From CALEAR01 sp035301485 (GTDB lineage Bacteria; Pseudomonadota; Gammaproteobacteria; Pseudomonadales; Alcanivoracaceae): a DNA stretch of 46,232 bases. The notes below the pieces were generated by a model. It was not told where the DNA came from. It did no database searches and saw only the letters and a list, made by a program, of their open reading frames with translations. The DNA is taken from positions 1 to 46,232 of the forward strand of contig DATGUF010000032.1 in NCBI GenBank assembly GCA_035301485.1, written 5' to 3'. The translations under genes were made by a program, and so were the position numbers. Numbering within the stretch: position 1 is the first letter of the stretch; each line of letters opens with the position of its first letter. Positions 8,294-17,357 of the stretch are shown piece after piece.

Positions 8294-10033
8294 ATGAAAC
8301 GTCGCGAGTTTTTGAAGGTAACCGCTGCAGCGGGTTTATCTGTGGGCACCCTTTCTGCTTGCGGAGGCGACACCAATGCTCCCCAAGTTACCCCAAAAAA
8401 AGCGCTCACCCCTTTAGAAAAGGCTCAAATTAAGCAAGAAGTTTTTGAGGAAAAAGCCCCTCAAATGCCTCCTTATGCGGGCCCTAATCCTTTCCGCCAC
8501 GGCGTAGCTTCTGGCGACCCGTTGGCCCATCAGGTCATTTTTTGGACTCGTATCACAGCGCCTGAATTGGATGAAATTCCTGTTATTTTGGTAGTGGCAA
8601 CTGACCCTGCGCTAAAAAATGTTATCTACAAGGGGGTTGAGTATGCACGCTCAACGTCGGATTACACCGTTAAGTTCGACCCACTGGTGCCCTATGCCAA
8701 CACCACCTATTACTATCAATTTGAAACCTTAGGCTACCGTTCACCCATTGGCCGCAGTAAAACTATTCCAGAAGCCGGTGATGCTAGTGCGCAGCATGCT
8801 CGTATTGCTGTGGTGGCGTGTTCTAACTACCCGCAAGGGTATTTTAACGTGTATCGCAAAGTGGCCCAGCGCGCCGATTTAGATATCGTGCTTCACCTTG
8901 GAGACTACATCTACGAATACCCACAAGGTGAGTATTCCGACCCTGCGTTGCATAACGAACGCCCCGTGGACCCACCCCACGACATTGTTACTCTTGAAGA
9001 TTACCGCCGCCGTTATGCGCTGTATCGCACCGATGCTGACTTGCAGGAATGCCATCGCCAACATCCCTTTATTTGTGTATGGGATGACCACGAAATTGCA
9101 GACAACTCCTGGCGTGACGGCGCCAACAACCACAGCCCCGACCAAGGCGATTACCATGCACGCAAACGCGCTGCTATTCAGGCGTATCACGAATGGTTAC
9201 CTATTCGGCGCGTAATGCCCGATGACTACATCAAAATTTATCGCAGCTTCGATTACGGCCAACTGTTCACATTAATGATGCTCGACACGCGCTTAATTGG
9301 CCGCGACGAGCAAGCCACGCTGCCCCACGAAACGCGCAACACTGATCGCCATTTACTAGGGCAAGAACAAGAAAAATGGCTATTTGATGAACTCGACCGC
9401 TCCCAAGGCCGCAGTGCTAAGTGGCACATTTTAGGCCAGCAAATCATGCTTTCGCCCTTAACACTTGGCAGCTTGCCCGACATGCCTAACCTGCCCCTCG
9501 GTGGCGGCATAAAAATTAACTACGACCAGTGGGATGGCTACCAAGCGAGCCGTAGAAAGTTGCTCAGCCGTATTGAAGCCATGGCGCTCGACAATGCCGT
9601 TATCCTTACCGGCGACATTCATAGCTCTTGGGCCATGGATGTTAGTTTAGACCCTGGCAACATCGCCAAATACACCCCTCATAACGGCAATGGCTCCTTG
9701 GCAGTGGAGTTTGTTACCCCTGCTGTGAGTTCACCTGCTGCGCCCACAAAAGGCCTGTCTGATATCGCCTTTGCTCTGTTAGCGACCCTAAACCCGCATA
9801 TGAAATGGGTAGATCTTTACCACCGCGGCTACATTGTGCTCGATGTGACGCCTGAGCACTGCAAAGCAGACTGGTTCCATGTGGACACCGTACAAAAGAT
9901 AGATGACAACGAGCGCTTCGCCCGCTCCTATTTCACCGAGGACGGCCGTAACCGCGTAACAAGAACAAAAACACCGAGCGCGCCCAAAGCTTTTGCGCCT
10001 GCTCTCGCGCCATCATCAACGGAGGCAATGTGA
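8294..10033 (+). CDS. phoD: PhoD-type alkaline phosphatase, Tat lipoprotein
   Basis: 579 residues from the ATG at 8294, chosen because GGAG lies 7 bases upstream and because it begins directly with a twin-arginine signal (MKRREFLK). An in-frame ATG exists at 8207 but would bury the signal. The signal ends in lipobox LSAC, so the enzyme is probably exported folded by Tat and then lipidated. The N-terminal PhoD domain (HGVASGDP, about 70-170) precedes the metallophosphatase core with LHLGDYIYEY, CVWDDHEIADNS and LTGDIHSSW, which carry the Asp/His metal ligands of the family. Predicted reaction: hydrolysis of phosphomono- or diesters to scavenge phosphate in the envelope. Its stop overlaps the start of the next phosphatase gene. 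Pho-box-like sequences upstream fit phosphate control. Confidence 0.92.
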   Translation: MKRREFLKVTAAAGLSVGTLSACGGDTNAPQVTPKKALTPLEKAQIKQEVFEEKAPQMPPYAGPNPFRHGVASGDPLAHQVIFWTRITAPELDEIPVILVVATDPALKNVIYKGVEYARSTSDYTVKFDPLVPYANTTYYYQFETLGYRSPIGRSKTIPEAGDASAQHARIAVVACSNYPQGYFNVYRKVAQRADLDIVLHLGDYIYEYPQGEYSDPALHNERPVDPPHDIVTLEDYRRRYALYRTDADLQECHRQHPFICVWDDHEIADNSWRDGANNHSPDQGDYHARKRAAIQAYHEWLPIRRVMPDDYIKIYRSFDYGQLFTLMMLDTRLIGRDEQATLPHETRNTDRHLLGQEQEKWLFDELDRSQGRSAKWHILGQQIMLSPLTLGSLPDMPNLPLGGGIKINYDQWDGYQASRRKLLSRIEAMALDNAVILTGDIHSSWAMDVSLDPGNIAKYTPHNGNGSLAVEFVTPAVSSPAAPTKGLSDIAFALLATLNPHMKWVDLYHRGYIVLDVTPEHCKADWFHVDTVQKIDDNERFARSYFTEDGRNRVTRTKTPSAPKAFAPALAPSSTEAM

Positions 10034-11226
10034 GTACCATGGATCGACGCAATTTTTTACGTAATCTTCTTGTGGGTGGCGCCAGCTTAGGCGCGCTATC
10101 TGCTTGTGGTGGTTCGAGCGAATCCTCTGTGCCAAACCTTGGCCAGCCTAGCCCCACCCCTCCTGTTGGCAGCGCTAATGACTTCACTGCACAACAGTTG
10201 CCAGCTGAACCAGAGGCCCCTACCACCATTGATAGCGAAGTATCTTTTCTAGTTATTGGTGATATGGGTACCGGCAACGACGGCCAATACAAAGTGGCTA
10301 GAGCGATGGAAGCGGTTATTGCTGAACGTGGCGCGCAATTTATTCTTGCCACCGGTGATAACATTTATGAAGAAGGCGTGGGCTCCGTGGATGACGTGGG
10401 CTTCCTCGACAAATTCGAGTATCCCTACGAAAACATTCACATTCCTTTTTACCTCTGCTTGGGCAACCACGATAATGCTTGTACCCCACTAGGGGGTGGC
10501 AGCGTTAACAAGCGCGGCAACTTCCAAGTGGATTACCACTACAGCACTAATCGCCTTTCCGATAAGTGGCGCATGCCCGCCCGTTACTACACGCACCGCT
10601 TTGGCGGCACCCACGAACACCCGCTCATGGAATTGTTTGTGGTGGATTCAAACCCACTTACTAGTTTTTACCAAGACATGGACCCGGCCTTTAGTTGGGA
10701 AAACTTTGGTTACCCGCAGCAAAGATGGATGCGCGAACAGGTAAAGAAAAGCCAAGCACACTGGAAAATAGCCATGTCGCACGTGCCTTATTTATCCAAT
10801 GCTAAGCACGGTAACGCAGGTAATTTAGACCCAGATTTACGTTGGTTATTCACCAGCCCCGATGCGGATGGCTTGCGCTATAAGTTATTTTTGGAAGACT
10901 GCTTTAAAAACCAAGCGGATATGCTCTTCACAGGCCATGACCACGTCATGCAGTGGTTGAAGCCGAGTCCAGATTTAGGCCCCACAGAAGTGATCGTCTC
11001 CGGTGCTGGTGGAAAAGATTCTTCCATCAGCGCTGCTGACCGTAACCCTGCCTACTTCCAAAAAGGTGGCGAATATGGCTTCGTTTGGGTTTCGCTGAAC
11101 ATGCATCAAATGTCGGTGCGTTTTTACGGTGTTGATAAAAACACAGGTGCGCATCATCTCAACTATGCGCGCACTCAAAACAAGCCCATTCAAAGCCTTT
11201 CACCATTACAGCAGGCGGTTTCTTAA
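10030..11226 (+). CDS. Purple-acid-phosphatase-like metallophosphatase, Tat lipoprotein
   Basis: 398 residues from a GTG at 10030 that overlaps the phoD stop codon. GGAGG lies 4 bases upstream, so translation is probably coupled. An ATG at 10039 (MDRRNFLRN) is the alternative start. Signal: Tat motif RRNFLR, hydrophobic region, lipobox LSAC. The calcineurin-like phosphoesterase core shows the five metal-binding blocks of the tartrate-resistant acid phosphatase group: VIGDMGTG, LATGDNIYE, CLGNHDNA, AMSHVPYLS and FTGHDHVMQW. Likely an envelope phosphomonoesterase with a dinuclear metal centre; the exact substrate is not evident. With PhoD it forms a two-enzyme phosphate-scavenging unit. Confidence 0.88.
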   Translation: MSTMDRRNFLRNLLVGGASLGALSACGGSSESSVPNLGQPSPTPPVGSANDFTAQQLPAEPEAPTTIDSEVSFLVIGDMGTGNDGQYKVARAMEAVIAERGAQFILATGDNIYEEGVGSVDDVGFLDKFEYPYENIHIPFYLCLGNHDNACTPLGGGSVNKRGNFQVDYHYSTNRLSDKWRMPARYYTHRFGGTHEHPLMELFVVDSNPLTSFYQDMDPAFSWENFGYPQQRWMREQVKKSQAHWKIAMSHVPYLSNAKHGNAGNLDPDLRWLFTSPDADGLRYKLFLEDCFKNQADMLFTGHDHVMQWLKPSPDLGPTEVIVSGAGGKDSSISAADRNPAYFQKGGEYGFVWVSLNMHQMSVRFYGVDKNTGAHHLNYARTQNKPIQSLSPLQQAVS

Positions 11227-11240
11227 CCCTTCCTGCTTGG

Positions 11241-11273
11241 CCCCTTCTACCACACCTCGCATGGTGGAAGGGG
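11241..11273 (+). terminator. Hairpin after the phosphatase pair
   Basis: CCCCTTCTACCA pairs with TGGTGGAAGGGG (one G-U pair, 9-base loop), 15 bases past the stop. There is no T-run, so it may be a weak terminator or an mRNA-end stabiliser. Confidence 0.5.
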
Positions 11274-11421
11274 CACTTAGCTGTTATGGCTATTAGCTTT
11301 AGTACCCTCTCCCACGCGCCCGCTTAACCAGTCTTTTCCTCAACGTTTTATTGCTACCTTCTGCCGAGCAAGGCATGCTTTCATGATCTAATTAACAATA
11401 AAATGAAAAAGGTATTGTTGC

Positions 11422-12006
11422 ATGTCTGTTTCTCACGACGACCAAGCATTAAAAAACCCTGGCCGACGTCACTTTTTACGGGTAGGGATTGCTGGCACTG
11501 CCATTCTTGCTACAGCAGGTATTACTGCGGGCGTAGTTGGCTTTAAACGTGTTAGCAACCAAGAAGTAGCCACGGGCTACTATCTCTTTCGCCCCGATGA
11601 TGTGGCCCTGCTAACAGCCCTCGTGCCTGTTATTTTAAAAGGCTCTTTACCTGAAGATACTTCCCAGCACCCTGCCATCATCGATGCCATTATTAAAAGC
11701 ATGGATGATACTTGCATGCGCTTAGGCCCTCCGAACCAAAAAGAATTAAGCCAACTGTTTGATTTGCTGAACTTTGCACCGTCGCGCCGTTTAGCCGCAG
11801 GTGTAAAAAAACCTTGGGCAGAACTTGCCGACGAAGACATTGAGGCCTTTTTGCAGCGTTGGCGCCATAGCTCGGTGGGGCTTTTCAACGCCGCTTACCG
11901 TGTATTAACCAAACTTGCCAGCAATGCTTATTTTGCCATGCCAGTGAGTTTTGCCATTAGCGGTTACCCTGGCCCTCTCGAACACATGTACAACGCCATT
12001 AATTAA
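11422..12006 (+). CDS. Tat-signal small (gamma) subunit of a GMC-type dehydrogenase
   Basis: 194 residues. A Tat signal (GRRHFLRVG followed by an Ala/Gly/Ile-rich stretch, about 14-40) leads into a helical domain containing FRPDDVALLTALVPVILKG. This resembles the gluconate 2-dehydrogenase subunit 3 family (the gamma or hitch-hiker subunit of FAD-glucose dehydrogenase). In that family the small subunit carries the Tat signal and escorts the signal-less flavoprotein through Tat. The next gene, 13 bases downstream, is such a flavoprotein without a signal, which fits. No metal- or heme-binding motif is seen. Start chosen at the ATG at 11422; an upstream ATG at 11404 is out of frame. Confidence 0.8.
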   Translation: MSVSHDDQALKNPGRRHFLRVGIAGTAILATAGITAGVVGFKRVSNQEVATGYYLFRPDDVALLTALVPVILKGSLPEDTSQHPAIIDAIIKSMDDTCMRLGPPNQKELSQLFDLLNFAPSRRLAAGVKKPWAELADEDIEAFLQRWRHSSVGLFNAAYRVLTKLASNAYFAMPVSFAISGYPGPLEHMYNAIN

Positions 12007-12019
12007 GCGGGAAAACATC

Positions 12020-13621
12020 ATGATCAACGATATTTATACCGCTGGCATTGCTAGCGGCTGGAGCGTCACCGATGCCTCCACTTATACGAGCGACACTACC
12101 TTAGAAGCTGATGTAGTTATTGTGGGCAGTGGCGCCGGCGGCGGCACCGCAGCAGAGATTCTTGCGCAGGCAGGCTTTAAAGTGCTCATTATTGAAGAAG
12201 GCCCACTAAAAACTTCAGACAGCTTTCGCCATATGGATGAGGCGCAAGCCTACAAAGATCTTTACCAAGAAGCAGGTGGCCGTGCTACTTCTGATGGGGC
12301 CATTGCGGTATTGCAAGGCCGCTCTGTGGGAGGCTCCACCACTGTTAACTGGACCTCAAGCTTTCGCACGCCTGAGCAAACCCTTAACCATTGGGCCGAC
12401 AAACATGGCGTGGTGGGTTCAAGCAGTGAAGACATGGCACCTTGGTTTACGCAAATGGAACAGCGTTTAGGTGTTAACCCTTGGCGCCAAGCACCTAACC
12501 CTAACAACTCAGTGCTGGCACGTGGTGCTGAAAAGTTGGGTTGGGAAGCCCACGGCATTCCCCGTAACGTAGTCGGCTGTTGGGACAGCGGCTACTGTGG
12601 CTATGGTTGCCCTGTTAACGCGAAACAATCCATGTTGGTGTCTACCATTCCTGCAGCACTAAAGTTAGGTGCTTCACTAGTACACCGCTTAAGCGTGCAG
12701 CGCATCGAACATAACAATGGCAAAGTGTCGGGTTTAACGGCCGTGGCCTTAGCTGAAAACGGGGTTCAGCCCACGGGCGTTACCGTCAAAATTAAAGCCA
12801 CTCACTATGTGCTAGCAGGCGGCGCCATTAACACCCCTGCATTGCTGCTGCGTTCTGAGGCGCCCAACCCACACCAGCAAACCGGCAAACACACTTGTAT
12901 TCACCCCGTGAACCTTACCATGGCGGAAATGCCCGAGGAGATTCATGGCTATTACGGCGCACCACAATCCATTGCTAGTAATGAATTTTTATGGCCCGAT
13001 GCAAGCGAGAACTTCCCTGGCTATAAAATTGAAGTGCCCCCTATTTACCCAGCCTTAAGCGCTGCGGTACTCAGTGCACACGGCCAGCAACTGGCCGATA
13101 GCGTGGGTGCACTGCCACACAGCAACGCCATGCTTGCGTTAGTACGCGATGGCTTTGATGAAGGCAGCCAAGGTGGGCAAGTGCGCGTAGACAGCAACGG
13201 TTTTCCTTTGCTTGATTACGACCTCACAGATTATTTGCGCCGCGGCTTTAAGCACGCTTATTTACGCATGGCTGAAATTCAATTTGCAGCCGGTGCTAAA
13301 CGCGTCATGCCTTCACATTTAGATGGCCAATGGGCAAGCACATGGCGTGAAGCACAACAACACATCGAAAACCTTTCTTACGAAAAGTTCCGCATGTCGT
13401 TGTTTACCGCACACCTTATGGGCGGGGCCGCCATGGGTGAAGACCCTAAACAGTCAGTGGTGAATTCCTATGGCCGCCATCATCAGCTAGAAAACCTCAG
13501 CGTTTTAGATGGCTCTGTGTTCCCCACGAGCTTAGGCGTGAACCCGCAATTATCTGTATATGGTTTCACCGCTAAGAACGCGACGAAACTGGCCCAAGAT
13601 TTGGGCGCAAAGGTAAGCTAA
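12020..13621 (+). CDS. GMC-family FAD dehydrogenase, glucose-dehydrogenase-alpha-like
   Basis: 533 residues from the ATG at 12020. The longer in-frame start at 11951 overlaps the small-subunit gene and lacks support. The N-terminal FAD-binding motif VIVGSGAGGGTAAE (about 33-46) precedes the GMC signature GRSVGGSTTVNW. Cysteines at 187, 193 and 197 (C-x5-C-x3-C) match the [3Fe-4S] ligands of bacterial FAD-glucose dehydrogenase alpha subunits. His465 and Asn508 are 43 residues apart, the same spacing as the catalytic His/Asn of the Burkholderia enzyme. No signal peptide, so export should depend on the Tat-tagged partner upstream. The usual diheme/triheme cytochrome c beta subunit is not encoded here; the electron acceptor is therefore unknown. 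Substrate: a sugar, polyol or alcohol, not resolvable from sequence. Confidence 0.85.
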   Translation: MINDIYTAGIASGWSVTDASTYTSDTTLEADVVIVGSGAGGGTAAEILAQAGFKVLIIEEGPLKTSDSFRHMDEAQAYKDLYQEAGGRATSDGAIAVLQGRSVGGSTTVNWTSSFRTPEQTLNHWADKHGVVGSSSEDMAPWFTQMEQRLGVNPWRQAPNPNNSVLARGAEKLGWEAHGIPRNVVGCWDSGYCGYGCPVNAKQSMLVSTIPAALKLGASLVHRLSVQRIEHNNGKVSGLTAVALAENGVQPTGVTVKIKATHYVLAGGAINTPALLLRSEAPNPHQQTGKHTCIHPVNLTMAEMPEEIHGYYGAPQSIASNEFLWPDASENFPGYKIEVPPIYPALSAAVLSAHGQQLADSVGALPHSNAMLALVRDGFDEGSQGGQVRVDSNGFPLLDYDLTDYLRRGFKHAYLRMAEIQFAAGAKRVMPSHLDGQWASTWREAQQHIENLSYEKFRMSLFTAHLMGGAAMGEDPKQSVVNSYGRHHQLENLSVLDGSVFPTSLGVNPQLSVYGFTAKNATKLAQDLGAKVS

Positions 13622-13630
13622 ACGATAAAC

Positions 13631-13655
13631 ACAAGCGGGCGCAATGCCCGCTTGT
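13631..13655. terminator. Bidirectional terminator between gmc and fghA
   Basis: A perfect 10-base stem ACAAGCGGGC / GCCCGCTTGT with a 5-base loop sits between two convergent genes, 10 bases past the GMC stop and 8 bases past the fghA stop. It can serve both. Confidence 0.75.
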
Positions 13656-13663
13656 TAATGCTA

Positions 13664-14491
13664 TTACTTCAATGCTTGTGCATGGTGCACAACGTGGTCT
13701 TCAATAAACGACGCAATAAAGTAGTAACTGTGATCGTAACCTTCTTGGTAACGAATGGTGTAAGGATGGTTAGCCTGCTTACAGGCTTCTTCTAACAATT
13801 CTGTGCGTAGTTGCTCGATGAAGAAGTTATCGGCCGTGCCTTGATCCACAAACAAATGCAGCTTCTCTTCGGCAGTGGCCACCAATTCCACCGTGTCGTA
13901 CGCCTTCCACGCTTCTTGGTCATCACCTAAATACGCCCCAAACGCTTTGTGCCCCCAGGGTACTTGTGTGGGAGCAACAATGGGTGCAAAGGCCGATACA
14001 CTGCGGTACCTACCTGGGTTGCGTAACGCAATCATTAACGCACCGTGGCCACCCATGGAATGCCCTGTGATGCCGCGTGCATCGTTAGCGGGAAAGTGCT
14101 CTTCAATTAAGGCGGGCAGTTCTTCCACAATGTAATCGTACATGCGGTAGTGCTCTGCCCAGGGCTCTTGGGTGGCATTCACATAAAACCCTGCGCCTTG
14201 GCCTAAATCATAGGCTTCATCGTTAGGCACGTTTTCGCCCCGTGGGCTAGTGTCTGGCGCTACCACAATAATGCCGTGCTCCGCCGCATAACGCTGAATA
14301 TTAGCTTTCGTAATGAAGTTTTGTTCATCACAGGTTAAGCCGGAAAGCCAGTACAACACGGGGCATTTGCCTTGCTCGGCGGCAGGCGGTAAATACACCC
14401 CCAGGCTTACAGTGCTACCCAACGTTTTTGAAGTGTGCTGCCACACTTCTTGCCATCCGCCAAAATTAGCATGACGTTCAAGACGTTCCAT
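13664..14491 (-). CDS. fghA: S-formylglutathione hydrolase
   Basis: 275 residues, the normal length for the esterase D family. It hydrolyses S-formylglutathione to formate and glutathione, the second step of glutathione-dependent formaldehyde oxidation, in the cytoplasm. The alpha/beta-hydrolase nucleophile motif GHSMGGHG places Ser at 145; Asp221 (in DQGTADNF) and His254 (in GYDHSYY) complete the triad. Conserved YWLSGLTCDEQNF is also typical. It lies 95 bases downstream of the S-(hydroxymethyl)glutathione dehydrogenase on the same strand, separated by a hairpin, the usual pairing. Confidence 0.95.
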   Translation of the reverse strand: MERLERHANFGGWQEVWQHTSKTLGSTVSLGVYLPPAAEQGKCPVLYWLSGLTCDEQNFITKANIQRYAAEHGIIVVAPDTSPRGENVPNDEAYDLGQGAGFYVNATQEPWAEHYRMYDYIVEELPALIEEHFPANDARGITGHSMGGHGALMIALRNPGRYRSVSAFAPIVAPTQVPWGHKAFGAYLGDDQEAWKAYDTVELVATAEEKLHLFVDQGTADNFFIEQLRTELLEEACKQANHPYTIRYQEGYDHSYYFIASFIEDHVVHHAQALK

Positions 14492-14544
14492 TTCATACTC
14501 CCATTAAATTAAAAGAGCTGAACAGAATACTCAGCGCGTAAGGC

Positions 14545-14570
14545 CAGCCTCTTTACGCATAAAGAGGCTG
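14545..14570 (-). terminator. Hairpin between frmA and fghA
   Basis: A 10-base perfect stem CAGCCTCTTT / AAAGAGGCTG with a 6-base loop, 16 bases past the frmA stop. No T-run follows on the minus strand, so partial termination or mRNA processing between the two genes is more likely than full termination. Confidence 0.5.
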
Positions 14571-14586
14571 AAATGTTGATGTTTTA

Positions 14587-15705
14587 TTATTTATCTTCGA
14601 AGTGCACCACACTACGTATGGATTCGCCCTTTTCCATCAGCCTAAAGGCCACGTTAATGTCTTCGAGGGGCATGGTGTGAGTGACAAACGGTTCTAATTC
14701 GATTTTACCTTCCATGGCATCTTCCACCATGCCTGGCAATTCTGAGCGGCCTTTCACACCACCGAAAGCAGAGCCTGTCCAAGAGCGGCCAGTAACAAGC
14801 TGGAAAGGACGAGTGGAAATTTCTTTACCCGCGCCCGCTACACCAATGATTACAGATTGGCCCCAACCACGGTGCGCACATTCTAGGGCTGAACGCATCA
14901 CATCAACATTACCGATGCACTCAAAGGAATGATCCACACCCCAGCCCGTCATCTCTACCACCACTTCTTGAATGGGCTTGTCGTAATCTTTGGGATTGAT
15001 GCAATCTGTGGCACCAAATTCTTTCGCCAACTCAAACTTAGAGGGGTTAATATCAATGGCAATAATACGGCCCGCCTTCGCTTGGCGTGCACCTTGAATA
15101 ACCGCTAAACCAATGCCACCTAAGCCAAATACGGCAACGGTATCGCCCTCTTCCACTTTGGCGGTGTTGTGTACAGCACCAATGCCCGTGGTGACGCCAC
15201 AACCTAATAAACACACCTGCTCTGGGTTAGCCTCGGGGTTAATTTTCGCCAGTGACACTTCCGCCACCACCGTGTACTCACTGAACGTAGAACAGCCCAT
15301 GTAGTGGTAAATCGGCTCGCCATTGTAAGAAAAACGCGTGGTGCCATCTGGCATTAAGCCCTTACCTTGTGTTTCGCGTACCGCCACACACAAGTTAGTT
15401 TTGCCTGATTTGCAGAACAAGCATTCGCCGCACTCAGCGGTATAAAGCGGGATTACATGGTCGCCCACTTCTACACTAGTGACGCCTTCGCCCACTTCCA
15501 CCACAATGCCTGCCCCTTCGTGGCCTAAAATAGCCGGGAAAACACCTTCAGGATCATCGCCCGATAAGGTGAACGCATCGGTATGGCAAACGCCCGTGTG
15601 CGTCACACGGATCATTACTTCACCCGCTTTGGGAGGTGCCACATCTACTTCTACAATTTTTAAAGGCTCACCTGGGCCAAAGGCCACCGCAGCACGTGAT
15701 TTCAT
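14587..15705 (-). CDS. frmA: S-(hydroxymethyl)glutathione dehydrogenase (class III ADH)
   Basis: 372 residues, standard length for class III alcohol dehydrogenase. It oxidises S-(hydroxymethyl)glutathione (formaldehyde adduct) to S-formylglutathione with NAD+. Visible features: catalytic zinc ligands Cys40 and His62-Glu63 (GHEGAG); structural zinc cysteines 92, 95, 98 and 106 (ECGECLFC...C); the NAD-binding turn FGLGGIGLAV with a following acidic IAIDIN. With fghA downstream it forms the complete glutathione-dependent formaldehyde pathway. No FrmR-type regulator is present nearby. Its substrate formaldehyde could come from methylated compounds; nothing here identifies the source. Confidence 0.95.
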   Translation of the reverse strand: MKSRAAVAFGPGEPLKIVEVDVAPPKAGEVMIRVTHTGVCHTDAFTLSGDDPEGVFPAILGHEGAGIVVEVGEGVTSVEVGDHVIPLYTAECGECLFCKSGKTNLCVAVRETQGKGLMPDGTTRFSYNGEPIYHYMGCSTFSEYTVVAEVSLAKINPEANPEQVCLLGCGVTTGIGAVHNTAKVEEGDTVAVFGLGGIGLAVIQGARQAKAGRIIAIDINPSKFELAKEFGATDCINPKDYDKPIQEVVVEMTGWGVDHSFECIGNVDVMRSALECAHRGWGQSVIIGVAGAGKEISTRPFQLVTGRSWTGSAFGGVKGRSELPGMVEDAMEGKIELEPFVTHTMPLEDINVAFRLMEKGESIRSVVHFEDK

Positions 15706-15814
15706 AACATTATCCTTATTACATCAGGGAAGAACGCCTACATAGAGGCAGGTATAAACACACATCATCCTCAACCTTTGGCACAAACACAAACCCAGTA
15801 TTTGGCCCGCAGTG

Positions 15815-17338
15815 TTACAACAGCCATTCGATGGGCAACCAGGCTAAAATACGCACCCCCATACTCTGCCACCATTTACTGCCCGGCTCGGCGTCATAGC
15901 AATGGCGCTCTCCATTTTCTTGTGTGCACCAACGCAGCGATTTCCCCTGCAAGGTTAACGCGTAGGCATGGCGCTCCACCGTGAGCAGGCTGTTGTTAAC
16001 CATGGTGGCTAAGGCTTCGCTTTCAAACAGCAAGCCCATTTCCGTGTTTAAACGAGCCGATCGCGGATCCATATTAAAAGAACCCACAAACATCCAGTGG
16101 TTATCAATGGTGAAGGTTTTAGCGTGTAAGCTAGCACCGCTACTTTTTAAAACGGATTCTCGTTGTTCGCTCACTGTGGCCGACGGTTTTAGTTCATACA
16201 GTGCCACCCCTTCGCGCAGCAAAGGTTTGCGGTATTTAATATAACCAGCGTGCACAGGGGCCACATCGGTGGCCATAAAAGAGTTGGTAAGCACCGCCAC
16301 ATTCGCCCCTTTACTAGCCACCCGCTGCAGTAGCTTTTTCCCCTGTTGGGTGGGCACAAAATATGGCGACACAATGGTTAATTGTTGTTGCGTGGCCTCC
16401 ATCATAGGAGAAATACTAGCCATCACACTGGTTTCAGCCGGCGCACGCCCTAATCCTTTGCTCGGATCATCGCTCAGCAAATAGGCATTCACCCACTGCC
16501 AATTCACCTGCGCCGTAATAAAGCGTTCAGTAAAGGGCGAAGCTGCTAGCGCTGCTAAATAGGCTTTCGCCGTGGCATCGTTCTGTTCCAGTGGCGGTGT
16601 TTTTGCCACCGCAGCCGGCGGCACAATCAGGGATAACGGATACGCCGAGCGGCTGCGCCAGTAGCGGTTGAAATCAGTGGATATAGTGGGCACCACATTA
16701 CCCACCACTGCCACATCTAAATCTGCAAACGCCACCCCACTGCCAGCGTCAAAATATTCATCACCAATATTGCGCCCACCCACAATACTGATGATGCCAT
16801 CCACCGTGAGGGATTTATTATGCATGCGTCGGTTCAGGCGAAAAAAATCTGTGAGGAAACCTAAAGCGCGGAAGGTGCGTTGCAGAAAAGGGTTAAACAA
16901 CCGCACCTCGATGTTAGGGTGTGCATCTAACGTACTGAGAATCGCATCTTTGCCGGTGGTATTGTTATCATCAAGCAGCAAGCGCACTTTAACGCCTCTG
17001 TCTGCTGCCTGCAGCAAACGCTGAAACATCAGGCTTCCGGTTAGATCTTCGTGCCAAATATAATACTGAATATCGATGCTAGTGGTGGCTGCATCCACTA
17101 GCGCTAGCCGAGCTAACAGAGCCTCTTGCCCATCCGCCAGTGCGTACACCCCTGTTTTGCCAAGATGTTTAACGGCTAAGGGTTGCAGGTGCTGCCCTAA
17201 GGGGGTGTTGTAATGTGCTTGGGCGGGCAAAGACACCGGTGGGGTATAACTGGGCAACGAGAAAAAGAAAAACCGCACGAGCAGCAGCCCCGTTATCACC
17301 AAGGCGAACAGAGTAATACTTCGCAACAACAGCGTCAT
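15815..17338 (-). CDS. Phospholipase D-family cardiolipin synthase (ClsC-like)
   Basis: 507 residues. An N-terminal membrane segment (about 5-28) is followed by two PLD domains. The HKD motifs are His173/Lys175/Asp180 (HNKSLTVDG) and His405/Lys407/Asp412 (HAKTFTIDN), each followed by the usual GG/GS...N stretch (VGGRNIGDEY, VGSFNMDPRS). The pattern SIDIQYYIW after residue 87 and the overall length match ClsC/YmdC-type cardiolipin synthases, which use phosphatidylglycerol and phosphatidylethanolamine. Inner-membrane, active site probably periplasmic or membrane-surface. E. coli ClsC works with YmdB, which is not seen here. The downstream neighbour is frmA; the upstream one is the permease, 19 bases away. 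Confidence 0.85.
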   Translation of the reverse strand: MTLLLRSITLFALVITGLLLVRFFFFSLPSYTPPVSLPAQAHYNTPLGQHLQPLAVKHLGKTGVYALADGQEALLARLALVDAATTSIDIQYYIWHEDLTGSLMFQRLLQAADRGVKVRLLLDDNNTTGKDAILSTLDAHPNIEVRLFNPFLQRTFRALGFLTDFFRLNRRMHNKSLTVDGIISIVGGRNIGDEYFDAGSGVAFADLDVAVVGNVVPTISTDFNRYWRSRSAYPLSLIVPPAAVAKTPPLEQNDATAKAYLAALAASPFTERFITAQVNWQWVNAYLLSDDPSKGLGRAPAETSVMASISPMMEATQQQLTIVSPYFVPTQQGKKLLQRVASKGANVAVLTNSFMATDVAPVHAGYIKYRKPLLREGVALYELKPSATVSEQRESVLKSSGASLHAKTFTIDNHWMFVGSFNMDPRSARLNTEMGLLFESEALATMVNNSLLTVERHAYALTLQGKSLRWCTQENGERHCYDAEPGSKWWQSMGVRILAWLPIEWLL

Positions 17339-17357
17339 AGCAAACTCCTCTGCTGCA

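Noticed and set aside
9933..10364. 143-codon minus-strand frame across the phosphatase junction
   Set aside because: Antisense to the end of phoD and the start of the acid phosphatase, both with intact motifs.
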